A DNA stretch of 64,000 nucleotides. Source: Oleiharenicola sp. Lineage in GTDB: Bacteria > Verrucomicrobiota > Verrucomicrobiia > Opitutales > Opitutaceae. Position 1 is the first letter of the stretch. Every line of letters starts with the position of its first letter. The position numbers were made by a program, and so were the translations under genes. The notes beneath the pieces are model-generated. The model was not told the origin of the DNA and ran no database searches. It saw only the letters and a list, made by a program, of their open reading frames with translations. The stretch is taken from the NCBI GenBank assembly GCA_025363455.1, contig JANYDW010000038.1:62001-126000 (forward strand). The letters run 5' to 3'. This document shows positions 7,639-16,138 of this stretch, in pieces.

Positions 7639-9219
7639 ATGTCCGAAGACGCTGAACTGCTCCGCCGCTATACCGAGGAAGAATCCGAGGGCGCCTTTGC
7701 CGAACTGGTCCAACGGCACGTGCCGCTGGTTTATTCCGCCGCGCTGCGCCGTCTCGCGGGCGATGCCCATGCGGCCGCCGACGTGACCCAGCTGGTTTTC
7801 ACCGCACTGGCCCGCCAGGCGCCCGCGCTGGTGCATTGCCACGTCCTGCCCGGCTGGCTGTACGCGACCACCCGGAATGTTGCCGTTGATTTTATCCGCA
7901 GCGAGCACCGCCGCCGGGTTCGCGAACAGGAGGCCCACGCCATGCATGAACTCGATTCCGCTTCACCCCCGCCCGCATGGGATCAGCTGCGGCCCTTGCT
8001 GGATGAAGTGATGGACCAGCTCGGCCAGCAGGACCGTGAAGCCATCCTCCTCCGCTTCTTCGCCCGCCGGTCGTTTGCCGAAATCGGCCGAACGCTCAAC
8101 CTCAAGGAGGATGCCGCGCGCATGCGCGTCGACCGGGCGGTGGATAAACTCCGCGTCCTGCTGGCGCGCCGCGGCGCCACGTCAACCTGCGCGGCACTGG
8201 GCATGATGCTCACCAGCCAGGCCGCCACCGCCGCGCCGGCCGGCATCGCCGGGACCGTCACCAGCGCCGCGCTCCACTCGGCCAGTATCGCCGGCCCGGC
8301 GTTCGACCTGATCCAGCTTATGAGCACCTCCAAAACTATCGTCGCGGCCGGGGTCGCCCTCGCGCTCGCGATCGGGTTCAGTGTCCATGAAACGCGCCAA
8401 GCCCGTGCGACGGGTGGATCGCTGGCGGCCGCCCAGCGCACCCTCGCCGGGCTGGCAGACCAGGTAACCCGCTCCGGGCAGCGCGCGTCCGAGGCAGAAG
8501 GCAAACTGGCCAGCTTGCGCCAGGCGGTCACGGAAGCCCGCGCCGCGTCCGAAACGGAGGCGCCAAAGACCAAACCCGACCCGATCAGGATTGGGCGGAA
8601 CTTTGCCCAAGCTCATCCGGAAACCACGACGCTGATTACGAATTATGCTTCGCACCGGGTGACGCTCCTCTACGGCGAACTGCTTCGGCGGCTCAATCTG
8701 ACTCCCGCGCAAATCGAGCAGTTTCGCGCGCTGGCCATGCAACTCGAGGCCGGAGTGCGTTGGGATACCTCAAGCCAGGTGCCCTACGCCGAGGTCAACG
8801 TCGGTGACCTGACCCGCCGGCAGATCGAGGATCAGATCCATGGGCTGCTGGGCCCGGCCGGCTTTGCCCAATATGAAGAACAAACCCGGAACCTGCGGGG
8901 TGGGACCAGGCGGCTGGCGGAACAAATCGCGCGGAGTGACTATTTTTCCGCCACCCCACTCACGCCCGAGCAGGCCAATCGCTTGACCGAAATTGTCGGC
9001 CAAAACAGCCCGGAATTTGCCGGCGGCCGGGGCGTCAATCTTGCGACCTTGGATTGGGACAAGACCCTCGCTGCGGCCAGCAGCGTCCTGCCCGCACCAC
9101 AGCTGGCGGCGCTGGCCGCCCTGCGCGACAAGACCCTTTTCGACCAAGCCATGCGACAGCAAATCAATCAAGCCGTGAAGGACGCCCGGGCCGCCGCCGG
9201 GATTCCGCCGGGATACTGA
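7639..9219 (+). CDS. ECF sigma-70 factor fused to a membrane-anchored extracytoplasmic domain
   Basis: The 526-residue product starts with a normal ECF sigma factor: region 2 at about residues 20-90 (including DVTQLVFTALARQ and PGWLYATTRNVAVDFIRSEH) and region 4 at about 120-175 (LGQQDREAILLRFFARRSF, then the helix-turn-helix FAEIGRTLNLKEDAARMRV). It continues with an Ala-rich linker, a probable transmembrane helix at about 232-249 (TIVAAGVALALAIGF) and about 270 residues predicted outside the membrane. No separate anti-sigma is adjacent, so the tail may tether or sense. The ATG at 7639 was chosen over a GTG at 7627. The next gene, 3 bp downstream, encodes a protein resembling the extracytoplasmic tail. 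Confidence 0.85.
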   Translation: MSEDAELLRRYTEEESEGAFAELVQRHVPLVYSAALRRLAGDAHAAADVTQLVFTALARQAPALVHCHVLPGWLYATTRNVAVDFIRSEHRRRVREQEAHAMHELDSASPPPAWDQLRPLLDEVMDQLGQQDREAILLRFFARRSFAEIGRTLNLKEDAARMRVDRAVDKLRVLLARRGATSTCAALGMMLTSQAATAAPAGIAGTVTSAALHSASIAGPAFDLIQLMSTSKTIVAAGVALALAIGFSVHETRQARATGGSLAAAQRTLAGLADQVTRSGQRASEAEGKLASLRQAVTEARAASETEAPKTKPDPIRIGRNFAQAHPETTTLITNYASHRVTLLYGELLRRLNLTPAQIEQFRALAMQLEAGVRWDTSSQVPYAEVNVGDLTRRQIEDQIHGLLGPAGFAQYEEQTRNLRGGTRRLAEQIARSDYFSATPLTPEQANRLTEIVGQNSPEFAGGRGVNLATLDWDKTLAAASSVLPAPQLAALAALRDKTLFDQAMRQQINQAVKDARAAAGIPPGY

Positions 9220-9222
9220 CCC

Positions 9223-10233
9223 ATGAAACACCGCATCTACATCCTCGCAGCGACGGTGACGGCCGGCCTGGCCTTCGCCACCGTGGCTTGGCTCCAAGCG
9301 CGTTCGGCGGCCGGCGCCCAAACTTCGCTGGCCAAACTGGCGCCACGGCAGGCGGAACTCGCCCATCAACTGGCACTCGACCAGGAGCGGATTAACGCGG
9401 CTGATGCGGAACAGCGCAGCCTGCAAGCGATGCGGGTGGCGAAGCCTGCCTCGCCGACAGCCGCCCAATCGGGACAAGCCAAAATTCCGGTGCTGGATCC
9501 GAAGCTGGCGGCCACGGCCGAAGCCATCGCCCGAACACCGTGGCGGGATGTCGTGCTGGAAAAGAACCCCGAATTACAGTCGCGCTATCTCGCGGTGAAG
9601 CGCCGGGACTTGGGGATGGCCTACGGCCCGTTCGTGGCGGAGCTCGGCCTCCCGCCCGACCAGGCCGGGCGATTCCTGGACATCAAGCTGGCGGAGGCGG
9701 AAAACGCCATGGACCTGAATTCCACCATGCGCGCACGCAGTTTGACGGACGCCGACCCGGCGGTGCAGGCCATGCGGCGCCAATCGGAAGACGCGACGCA
9801 GGGGTCCGAGCGCGAGATGCTTGGTGAGGCCGGCTACCAACAGTTACTTGAATTCGAGCGCAAGATCCCGGCGCGCGAGTATGTGAGCGGATTGGCGGCC
9901 TCGCTGGTTTTTTCGGGCGACCCCATCAGCCCGACCCAGGCTGGGCAACTCACGCAAATCCTGGCCGAGGCCAGCGAGACCTACCGCAACGGCGCCCAGG
10001 CCGCGTCCCCGGGACTGAATCTGAACGAGCCGATACGGACCCGACAGCCCGGTCGGGAGTCCATCGATTCGACCCAGGCGCTGGCGCAGGCCCGGACGGT
10101 GCTGTCACCCACGCAGTACGCGGCGCTTGAAGCTGAACTCCTGCGCTACCGGTCGCTTGTAGAATTGTTCAATGTACTCCGCCAAGCCCCCGGCGATCCG
10201 ATCACGGACTTCACCATCGTCGGCCGCAACTGA
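9223..10233 (+). CDS. Single-pass extracytoplasmic protein related to the tail of the preceding sigma factor
   Basis: The 336-residue product begins with a short cytoplasmic end and one hydrophobic helix (IYILAATVTAGLAFATVAWL, residues 5-24), then a heptad-like Gln/Ala/Leu stretch (about 30-70) and a soluble region. That region shares order and wording with the tail of the upstream protein: a helical segment with GL-P-QAGRFLDI against NLTPAQIEQFRAL, G-AGYQQLLEFE against GPAGFAQYEEQ, SPTQAGQLTQIL against TPEQANRLTEIV, and LSPTQYAALEAELL against LPAPQLAALAALR. The two genes are 3 bp apart and surely cotranscribed. Function is unknown; a partner or competitor in signal sensing is inferred. Confidence 0.75.
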   Translation: MKHRIYILAATVTAGLAFATVAWLQARSAAGAQTSLAKLAPRQAELAHQLALDQERINAADAEQRSLQAMRVAKPASPTAAQSGQAKIPVLDPKLAATAEAIARTPWRDVVLEKNPELQSRYLAVKRRDLGMAYGPFVAELGLPPDQAGRFLDIKLAEAENAMDLNSTMRARSLTDADPAVQAMRRQSEDATQGSEREMLGEAGYQQLLEFERKIPAREYVSGLAASLVFSGDPISPTQAGQLTQILAEASETYRNGAQAASPGLNLNEPIRTRQPGRESIDSTQALAQARTVLSPTQYAALEAELLRYRSLVELFNVLRQAPGDPITDFTIVGRN

Positions 10234-10306
10234 ACCCCTGCCTGCTGACTCGCCCTCGTGCTCGGCCAGCGCCAGCTGATCGGGTTCAAGGTGCGTAAGA
10301 AGGGAT

Positions 10307-10373
10307 AGCCACAAAAGGCGCAGAAGGCACAAAACCCAGACTGGTTGCCCGCGAATCACACCAATGAACGCGA
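10307..10373 (+). repeat. Interspersed repeat words in the 10.2-10.6 kb gap
   Basis: The 342 bp gap between the genes ending at 10233 and starting at 10576 has no gene. It holds agccacaaaaggcgcagaag and gttgcccgcgaatcacacca, in the same order as after rnr at 6806. Two further repeats follow at 10390 and 10492. Confidence 0.5.
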
Positions 10374-10389
10374 AACACCATGCAGCTGC

Positions 10390-10472
10390 TGTAGGACGGA
10401 GTCTCCGAACCCCGCCTAGGTTTGACTGTTGAACCATTTTCGAGCCGGGAGTCGGAGATCCGCGTTCCTGCG
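10390..10472. repeat. Worn REPIN-like palindrome, GTAGGACGGAG type
   Basis: tGTAGGacggagtctccgaa at 10390 is answered by ccgggagtcggagatccgcg near 10445-10465. The outer CTAC at the right end is lost. It is a degenerate relative of the element at 2684. Confidence 0.5.
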
Positions 10473-10491
10473 GGCTGCATTTCAGGAATTC

Positions 10492-10567
10492 GATTAATTA
10501 GCGTCATTAGCGGGCAACTTCTGTTTCCTCTGTTTGCTTTTGCGCCTTCTGCGCCTTTTGTGGCCAA
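10492..10567 (+). repeat. Interspersed repeat words ending 9 bp before a start codon
   Basis: ttcgattaattagcgtcatt-agcgggcaac is followed by gcttttgcgccttctgcgcc and ttttgtggcca. The block ends just upstream of the ATG at 10576, so it would form the mRNA leader of that gene. The inverse words occur at 10307-10373. Confidence 0.5.
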
Positions 10568-10575
10568 ATCATTTT

Positions 10576-11103
10576 ATGAAACACTACGACTTCGCCGATA
10601 AATTCCACGCCCTCTACGACAAGGCCGTGAAAACCTACGCTGCCGGACAGACCGACCAGGCCAAATACTTCACGGCCGACGAGAAGACCTTCCTCGCCGC
10701 CAACGGTCTCAGCGTCCAGGCCATGTTCGACTACGCCGAGGACCACCAGGGCTATGGCGAGCCGGGCTACGACCGCGCCCTCGCCATCGAGACGGTCCGC
10801 CGTGACTACTACCTCAACGTCCAACAGGGCAAGGCCTCCGCGGCCGTCCTCGACGTCGCGAAGATGCCCGGCAAGACCGACGCCGTGAAAGGCATCGAGT
10901 GGCTGCCGCGCCTCGTCCCGAAGGCGAAAGCCAAGCTCCGCGGCGAACTGCCGTCTTCGCTGATGTACTCCTGCGGCGGCGACCGACAGTTCTTCCGCGC
11001 GCACGACATCCATCCCGCCGAGTTCCTCACCCTTGTCTGGCGTAACCTCGACAACGACTCCGCCACGATCGACTGGGTGGTGAAGCGAAGCGCGCAGAAG
11101 TAG
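10576..11103 (+). CDS. Conserved hypothetical protein (possible DUF5069-like)
   Basis: The 175-residue soluble protein starts MKHYDFADKFHALYDKAVKT; an earlier in-frame codon at 10534 lies inside repeat DNA and was rejected. The C-terminal half has the pattern KGIEWLPRLVPKAKAKLRGE, then SLMYSCGGDRQFFRAHDIHP and AEFLTLVWRN. I associate this loosely with the DUF5069 group but am not sure. It has no signal peptide or membrane helix and contains one Cys in the YSCGGDRQFF motif. It is followed by dapF-like on the same strand after 157 bp. Confidence 0.75.
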   Translation: MKHYDFADKFHALYDKAVKTYAAGQTDQAKYFTADEKTFLAANGLSVQAMFDYAEDHQGYGEPGYDRALAIETVRRDYYLNVQQGKASAAVLDVAKMPGKTDAVKGIEWLPRLVPKAKAKLRGELPSSLMYSCGGDRQFFRAHDIHPAEFLTLVWRNLDNDSATIDWVVKRSAQK

Positions 11104-11214
11104 AGTCCGGCCCGATTGCCGGGGGCAGGCGGTCAGATAGTTGCCGGGTGGGTTCACCCCGCCGTTTTGAACTCCAGTACAGGAGTTTTTTCGTGTGTTA
11201 CACGTATTCCGTGG

Positions 11215-11260
11215 TTTAACCCTTCTGACTTCTGTTCTCTGCTTTCTGTCCTCTGCAACC
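11215..11260 (+). repeat. CT-rich 'tctgacttctgttctctg' leader repeat
   Basis: A pyrimidine-rich run made of repeated ctgacttctgttctctgctt and tctgtcctctgc words ends immediately before the ATG of the dapF-like gene. Just upstream is gtgttacacgtattccgtgg, which resembles gtgtgttccgtggttttccc ahead of the DUF1080 gene at 51854. These look like members of one leader-repeat class. Confidence 0.4.
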
Positions 11261-12112
11261 ATGCGCTTCCACAAATACCACGCCCTCGGCAATGACTACA
11301 TCGTGATGAACCCGGCGGATTTTCCCTCCTGGACCGTCCCGACCACCGATCAAATCCGCGTCATCTGCCACCGCAATTTCGGTGTCGGCTCCGACGGCAT
11401 CCTCTGGGGCCCGCTCCCGACCACTCGCGCGCAGTTCGGCCTGCGCATTTTCAATCCCGACGGCTCCGAGGCCGAAAAATCCGGCAACGGCCTGCGCATC
11501 TTCTCCCGCTACCTCTACGATCAGCAGAAGGTCGGCCCCGCCCCTTTCACCGTCGACACCCCCGGTGGCGTGGTGAACGTCGTCATCCAACCCGGCGGCC
11601 AGCAGCTCACGGTCGACATGGGCCACGTCAGCTTCAGCAGCGACAAGATCCCGGTCGTGGGCCCGGCCCGCGAGGTCATCAATGAAAAGATCAAGATTCT
11701 CGACCGCGAGTTCACTTACTGCGCCGCCACGATCGGCAACCCGCACTGCGTGATTCCGCTCCCGGCCGTTACGCCCGAGCTGGCGCACCAGTACGGCCCG
11801 CACCTTGAGACCCACGCGAACTTCCCGCGCAAGACCAATGTCCAATTCCTCCAGGTGATCGACCGCGCCAACATCCGGATCGAGATCTGGGAGCGCGGCG
11901 CCGGGTACACCCTCGCCTCCGGCAGCAGCTCCAGCGCCTCCGCCGCCGTGGCCCACAAGCTCGGTCTCGTGGACCGCTCCGTCACCGTGCACATGCCCGG
12001 CGGGCAGATCGGCATCGAGATCGGCGACAACTTTTCCATTCGCATGACCGGCCCGGTCACGCGAGTGGCCGAAGGCACGCTCCACCCCGAGCTCTTCACG
12101 ACGAAGATGTGA
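11261..12112 (+). CDS. dapF: Diaminopimelate epimerase-like protein with both catalytic Cys replaced
   Basis: The 283-residue protein has the two-lobed PLP-independent epimerase fold of DapF: HKYHALGNDYIVMNP at the start, NPDGSEAEKSGNGLRIF, TIGNPHCVIPL, WERGAGYTLASGSSSSA and the closing MTGPVTRVAEG. DapF converts LL- to meso-diaminopimelate with two cysteines. In E. coli they lie in QCGNGA and ACGSGA; here the same positions read KSGNGL (Ser74) and ASGSSS (Ser220), and the E of GAGET is Y. The fold is clear but the classical two-thiol mechanism is not possible. It may be a DapF subfamily with altered chemistry or a different isomerase. The start follows a CT-rich leader repeat. Confidence 0.8.
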   Translation: MRFHKYHALGNDYIVMNPADFPSWTVPTTDQIRVICHRNFGVGSDGILWGPLPTTRAQFGLRIFNPDGSEAEKSGNGLRIFSRYLYDQQKVGPAPFTVDTPGGVVNVVIQPGGQQLTVDMGHVSFSSDKIPVVGPAREVINEKIKILDREFTYCAATIGNPHCVIPLPAVTPELAHQYGPHLETHANFPRKTNVQFLQVIDRANIRIEIWERGAGYTLASGSSSSASAAVAHKLGLVDRSVTVHMPGGQIGIEIGDNFSIRMTGPVTRVAEGTLHPELFTTKM

Positions 12113-12122
12113 GGATAGGCTG

Positions 12123-12193
12123 GTAGGGCGTGACCGCTGAGCGCGCCGTTGGGTTTGACACCGATCGCGGCGGGCCCAGCGGTCCCGCCCTAC
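12123..12193. repeat. REPIN-like palindrome, GTAGGGCGTGACCGCTG family
   Basis: GTAGGGcgtgaccgctgagc at the left is answered by gcccagcggtcccgcCCTAC at the right. Related elements lie at 27130 and 48371. It sits between convergent genes (dapF-like and redoxin), the usual place for these elements. Confidence 0.75.
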
Positions 12194-12202
12194 CCATGGG
12201 GA

Positions 12203-12814
12203 TCAATACTTCACCGCGCAACCATAGGCCCGGGTCGTCGGCTTGGCCACCGGCTTGCCCGCCTTGAGGTCGGCCAGCGCGGCCTTCACATAATTGTGCG
12301 CCCGGGCAATGTCGGCCGGGTTGGCCGAATTAATGTCATCGATCCCTCCGGCGTAGACCAGCTTACCCTCAGGGTTCACCACGAACAGCGTGGGCGTGTG
12401 CCGGGCATCATAGAGCCGGCCGACCTTGCCGTCCGGGTCGCGACAATAAGCCGTGGGAGCAGCCCCGGTATTTTTCTGCCAGGCGACGATGTCGGCGGGC
12501 GCAAAATCCCCCTCCGAGCCGGGATACCCGGAGTTGATGGAAAGCCACACCACGTCCTCGGCCTGCGCCAGCTTCTGGGTGGCGGGCATGTTGCCGCTGC
12601 CCTGATAGTGCTTCTGCACGAACGGGCACTCAGGGTTGACCCACTCCAGGACGACGGTCCTGCCCTTATAAGCGGAGAGCGACTGCTTCTGGCCGTTGAG
12701 GTCGGTGAGAGAAAAATCCGGCGCAACCTGGCCAACGATCGGCGCGGCGTGGACGGCGAGCAGGCAGGCCAGCGAAACGGCCCCGGCGAGAACGGTGCGA
12801 AGTGAGATTTTCAT
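12203..12814 (-). CDS. Secreted thioredoxin-fold (AhpC/TSA-like redoxin) protein
   Basis: The 203-residue product has a signal peptide (MKISLRTVLAGAVSLACLLA then VHA-AP) and a redoxin fold: GQVAPDFSLTDLNGQKQSL, TVVLEWVNPECPFVQKHY, RHTPTLFVVNPEGKLVYAG. The active site has a single Cys (NPECPF) in place of the CxxC of thioredoxins, plus a Cys two-thirds along (YCRDPDG) and one near the C-terminus (YGCAVKY). It is probably an extracytoplasmic thiol peroxidase or reductase-like protein. Start was set at MKISLRT; 15 upstream in-frame residues lack sense. It is monocistronic. Confidence 0.85.
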   Translation of the reverse strand: MKISLRTVLAGAVSLACLLAVHAAPIVGQVAPDFSLTDLNGQKQSLSAYKGRTVVLEWVNPECPFVQKHYQGSGNMPATQKLAQAEDVVWLSINSGYPGSEGDFAPADIVAWQKNTGAAPTAYCRDPDGKVGRLYDARHTPTLFVVNPEGKLVYAGGIDDINSANPADIARAHNYVKAALADLKAGKPVAKPTTRAYGCAVKY

Positions 12815-12885
12815 GGCGGGAGTTTTCCGGAGAATTGCACAGGAATTTTGGCAGGTCAAACCTCCGGACGGGGGTTAGGTGGTCC

Positions 12886-12960
12886 TGTCATCGCGAGCCC
12901 GGTGCCGCCGGGCGTGGCGATCCAGTCAGATGGCTGGCTTCGGCACCCGCGGCGCGTGCT
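12886..12960 (+). repeat. 'gtcatcgcgagc' interspersed repeat
   Basis: tgtcatcgcgagcccggtgc followed by gtggcgatccagtcagatgg resembles the elements at 52503 and 54520 (gtcattgcgag...gcaatctagccagctgg). The 227 bp between the redoxin gene and 13042 has no gene. Confidence 0.45.
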
Positions 12961-13041
12961 TGTCGCCAGGACAAACTACTCCAGGCAAACCCCCGTCCAA
13001 TTGCACATTGCCGCGGGAGTCCGAAACCATAGCCTGCCGGG

Positions 13042-14529
13042 GTGACTGGATGGATTGCCGATTTTTTCCGTTTCTGGTGGGCGCTGTTCTATTGGAACGC
13101 CCGCAAATCGTGGTTCCGCCTGAACGGCGCGCACCGCGATTCCTGCCCCTGCCAGAACTTCAGCGATTCAGGCCACGCCCTGGACTCGCGCTGCGAGGCC
13201 GTGGTGCACTGGCGGAATCCCGCGCGATTCAAAAGAGTTTGCCCGCTGCTGACCCAGACCAAGGACGGTTGGCGCTGCAGCGTGGATGCCGAGCGCGTGC
13301 GGCCTTTCTGGGGTCGCACCGCGGGCTATGTTGGTGCGGCCCTATTGTCGCTCTACCTGCTGGGGTCGGTGGCCGTGTTCGCCGCGATGCGCACCGCGCA
13401 CTACCCGGTCAGCTACTGGACGGTGATCTGGCCGCCGCATTGGGCCGATCTGCGCCATTCGCAGGAGAATCTCCTCACGGCCCGCGCCCAACAAGCCCTC
13501 GCCCACGGTGATTTCATGGCCGCGATTCTCTCGCTGCAGCGGGTCTGCGAGCTGAATCCCCGGAATTACAGCGCGGGCCTCACCCTCGCCAGCCTGGTCG
13601 AGATCGCCGGCCAGCCCTCGGTGGCCGACCATATCTATCGGCGCCTGATGCAAGACGTGCCGGAGCAGCGGACGACCACCGCCGCGGCCTGGGTTCGACC
13701 GCTGCTGGCCCAGGGCGACTACGCCCAACTCAAGCCCCTCGCCATTTCCATGCTCAGTGAAGATTCCGGCCGGCGTGAAGCCTGGTTGCACGCTCTGCTT
13801 TTCTCCGCGCGCCAAACTGGCGACAAGGAAGTTCTCCGCCCGCTCCTGAAAAACGAACATGGCCTGCCCAACTGGTGCATCGACATCATCGGACTCGAGC
13901 AGCTCCTACTGGAAAGCCGGGCCGATCAGGCCATTCCCCGCCTCAATCGGGTCCAGACCCGGCCCGCGAGCGCGTACATCCCTTATTATCAGGTCGACCG
14001 GTTGCTGCGCCTCGGTCGGCCGGAACAGGCCGGCCAGGTGCTCCTGGCCTATGGCAACCGCCTGCCGGCGGATGAGGCGGCCTTTCTCCGCCTCCGGGTC
14101 TACCGGGCGCAGAAGTGGACGTCATTGCTGGAACCCGAGTATGACACCCTGCTGAACCGCCCCCTGACACCGCGTCTGGTCGCGCTGTTTTGCGCCTCTC
14201 TCGTGGAGCAGCCGGCTCCCGACCTGCTTCCCCGCTTTCTCGATCACTTCATGCAGGACGGACCGGCGGTGAGCAACGAGACCTTGCCGCTGTTCCAGGC
14301 TTCATATCTGGCCGCGGTGCTCGGGAGGGAAAACCTCCGGGCGGAAAAGCTCGCCAGTGTTATCAGCCGGTTCACGGGTTCCGACTCCAAGACCTTGCGA
14401 GGGGTTGGTGCTGTCTTGAAATCCCGCACAGCGAATGAGCAGATGGCCCGCATCTTGCCCCTCCTGCCGTTGCCGGTGGAAGTTTTCTACGCCATCTACC
14501 AGCGACCGACCGCGCCGTCCGCACGATGA
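13042..14529 (+). CDS. Cys-rich membrane protein with TPR-like region, exosortase-linked
   Basis: The 495-residue protein starts at GTG (MTGWIADFFRFWWALFYWNA). Residues 35-79 hold five cysteines (C35-P-C37, C51, C67, C79), suggestive of a metal site on the cytoplasmic side. One transmembrane helix follows at about 94-114 (YVGAALLSLYLLGSVAVFAA). The rest is alpha-helical with TPR-like spacing (ARAQQALAHGDFMAAILSLQ, RVCELNPRNYSAGL), likely extracytoplasmic. It overlaps the exosortase gene by 4 bp (ATGA), so the two are translationally coupled. No named family was recognised; a role in loading or scaffolding exosortase substrates is inferred only from the coupling. Confidence 0.8.
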   Translation: MTGWIADFFRFWWALFYWNARKSWFRLNGAHRDSCPCQNFSDSGHALDSRCEAVVHWRNPARFKRVCPLLTQTKDGWRCSVDAERVRPFWGRTAGYVGAALLSLYLLGSVAVFAAMRTAHYPVSYWTVIWPPHWADLRHSQENLLTARAQQALAHGDFMAAILSLQRVCELNPRNYSAGLTLASLVEIAGQPSVADHIYRRLMQDVPEQRTTTAAAWVRPLLAQGDYAQLKPLAISMLSEDSGRREAWLHALLFSARQTGDKEVLRPLLKNEHGLPNWCIDIIGLEQLLLESRADQAIPRLNRVQTRPASAYIPYYQVDRLLRLGRPEQAGQVLLAYGNRLPADEAAFLRLRVYRAQKWTSLLEPEYDTLLNRPLTPRLVALFCASLVEQPAPDLLPRFLDHFMQDGPAVSNETLPLFQASYLAAVLGRENLRAEKLASVISRFTGSDSKTLRGVGAVLKSRTANEQMARILPLLPLPVEVFYAIYQRPTAPSAR

Positions 14530-16136
14530 ACCTGTTTAGTCCAGCTGCCTTGCCCCTGCGTCCGGGCCGGCCGCCAGCCGGTGCTCTGGCCATCGGAGTT
14601 GGCCTAGTCGGCTTGATCGCCGCCTATTGCATCCATCTCTGGCCGGAGTGGCGGCACAATCCGGACTTGTCGCACGGATTTTTCGCCCCCCTCGTCTTTG
14701 CCCTGCTGTTGGGGGAAAGCCGCCGCTTGGGACCGCTGCGCTGGGTGCAGCCGGGTACACCTGCTCTGCTCGCGCTGGGCCTGGTGTTGGCGGGCGGATT
14801 CGCTCTGTTCGGTCTCGCCGGGCTCTTTGCTGCGTCGCTGGCCTGGTCCCATGCGCTCGTACTCTTCCTGCTCGCCGGCACCCTCGCCTGCTTCCTCCTC
14901 GGCGGCCTGCTCATCCTGGCCGACGCGCGCCTCCGCGTCCTGCCGTTCAACTGGATCAACCTGACCGCCATTTTCCTCTGGGTGCTCGTGGCGCCGGTGC
15001 CGAACGGAACCTACACCCGCCTGACCCTCGGCCTGCAAGGCTGGGTGACAAACGGAGTCATGAACATCCTCCAGTTTCTTGCCGTGCCGGCCCGTCAGCA
15101 CGGCAACGTGATCGAGCTGGCCCGCACCACGGTGGGCGTCGAGGAGGCCTGCAGCGGCGTCCGCAGCCTCATCTCCTGTATCTTCGCCGGGTTTTTTTTC
15201 GCCGCCTGGCAGGTGCGCCGCCCCGGTCGCCGGGTGCTGCTGATCCTGGTCGCGCCCGCCCTGGCCCTGACGATGAATTTTCTGCGCTCCCTCGTGCTTA
15301 CCCTGCTCACCAACGACAATGTCGACATCACCGGCCCGTGGCACGATGCCACGGGATTCGCCATCCTCGGCGTGACGGCCGCCCTCCTCGCCGGCCTGGC
15401 CATTCTCCTCGAATCCAAGGACACACCACCGCCAGTTCCTCCGGCCACTGCCGAGCCGACCGCGGCCCCGGCCTGGCCCTATCGACTCTTCTGGACGGGC
15501 ACCGGCCTCACGCTATCGCTCGCGGCTTTTTTCTTTCTGAACTCGCGGCCATCCGTCTCGCCCGCCGCCGTGGTTCCGTCTCTCACCACCATGCTGCCGG
15601 CGGAGGCTTCGGGCTGGCAGGTGAAGACACCCACTGACCTGTATCAGTTTTCCAGCGTCCTGCAGACCACCCATCTGCTGCAGCGGACTTATCTGCGTTC
15701 CACGGGGGGCGCCGAGCCGGTAGCCCTGACGGTCTACGTCGCCTACTGGCCGGCCGGGCAAGCGTCGGTCAGCCGGGTCGCTTCGCACACGCCCGATGCG
15801 TGCTGGCCGGGCTCCGGTTGGATCGCCCAACCGGCCTCGGCGGGTCACACCCAGTCCATCGGGCCGGAATATTCGCCGGGAGAATACCGGGTGTTCCGTT
15901 CGGAAAACGGTTCTACCCAGCATGTCTGGTTCTGGCACATCTTTGACGGCCGGGTCATCGACCATCGGGATCCGTATTCCCTGCCCGCACTTCTGCGCAG
16001 CGCCGTGCAATATGGCTTCCGCCGCCAGGGCAGCCAGTATTTCATCCGTATTTCGAGCAACCGCCCCTGGAACGATCTTGCCGGCGAACCGCTCTTGCGC
16101 GAAATCCTCGCCAACCTCGACCAAGTCGGTCTCTGA
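14526..16136 (+). CDS. Exosortase with fused EpsI-type C-terminal domain
   Basis: The 536-residue multi-pass membrane protein carries the exosortase/archaeosortase triad: Cys209 in VEEACSGVRSL, Arg254 in NFLRSLVL and His273 in GPWHDATG. About eight hydrophobic helices precede residue 300. After a Pro-rich linker (about 300-318) and one more helix (about 326-345) comes an EpsI domain with VASHTPDACWPGSGW. Exosortases cleave and anchor proteins with PEP-CTERM-type tails, usually in bacteria that make exopolysaccharide. Upstream partner overlaps by 4 bp. No PEP-CTERM substrate with a classical PEP box was found in the window. Confidence 0.92.
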   Translation: MNLFSPAALPLRPGRPPAGALAIGVGLVGLIAAYCIHLWPEWRHNPDLSHGFFAPLVFALLLGESRRLGPLRWVQPGTPALLALGLVLAGGFALFGLAGLFAASLAWSHALVLFLLAGTLACFLLGGLLILADARLRVLPFNWINLTAIFLWVLVAPVPNGTYTRLTLGLQGWVTNGVMNILQFLAVPARQHGNVIELARTTVGVEEACSGVRSLISCIFAGFFFAAWQVRRPGRRVLLILVAPALALTMNFLRSLVLTLLTNDNVDITGPWHDATGFAILGVTAALLAGLAILLESKDTPPPVPPATAEPTAAPAWPYRLFWTGTGLTLSLAAFFFLNSRPSVSPAAVVPSLTTMLPAEASGWQVKTPTDLYQFSSVLQTTHLLQRTYLRSTGGAEPVALTVYVAYWPAGQASVSRVASHTPDACWPGSGWIAQPASAGHTQSIGPEYSPGEYRVFRSENGSTQHVWFWHIFDGRVIDHRDPYSLPALLRSAVQYGFRRQGSQYFIRISSNRPWNDLAGEPLLREILANLDQVGL

Positions 16137-16138
16137 AC

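Noticed and set aside
12848-13045. Short open frames between the redoxin gene and the Cys-rich membrane protein
   Set aside because: They translate the gtcatcgcgagc repeat and have no protein-like composition.
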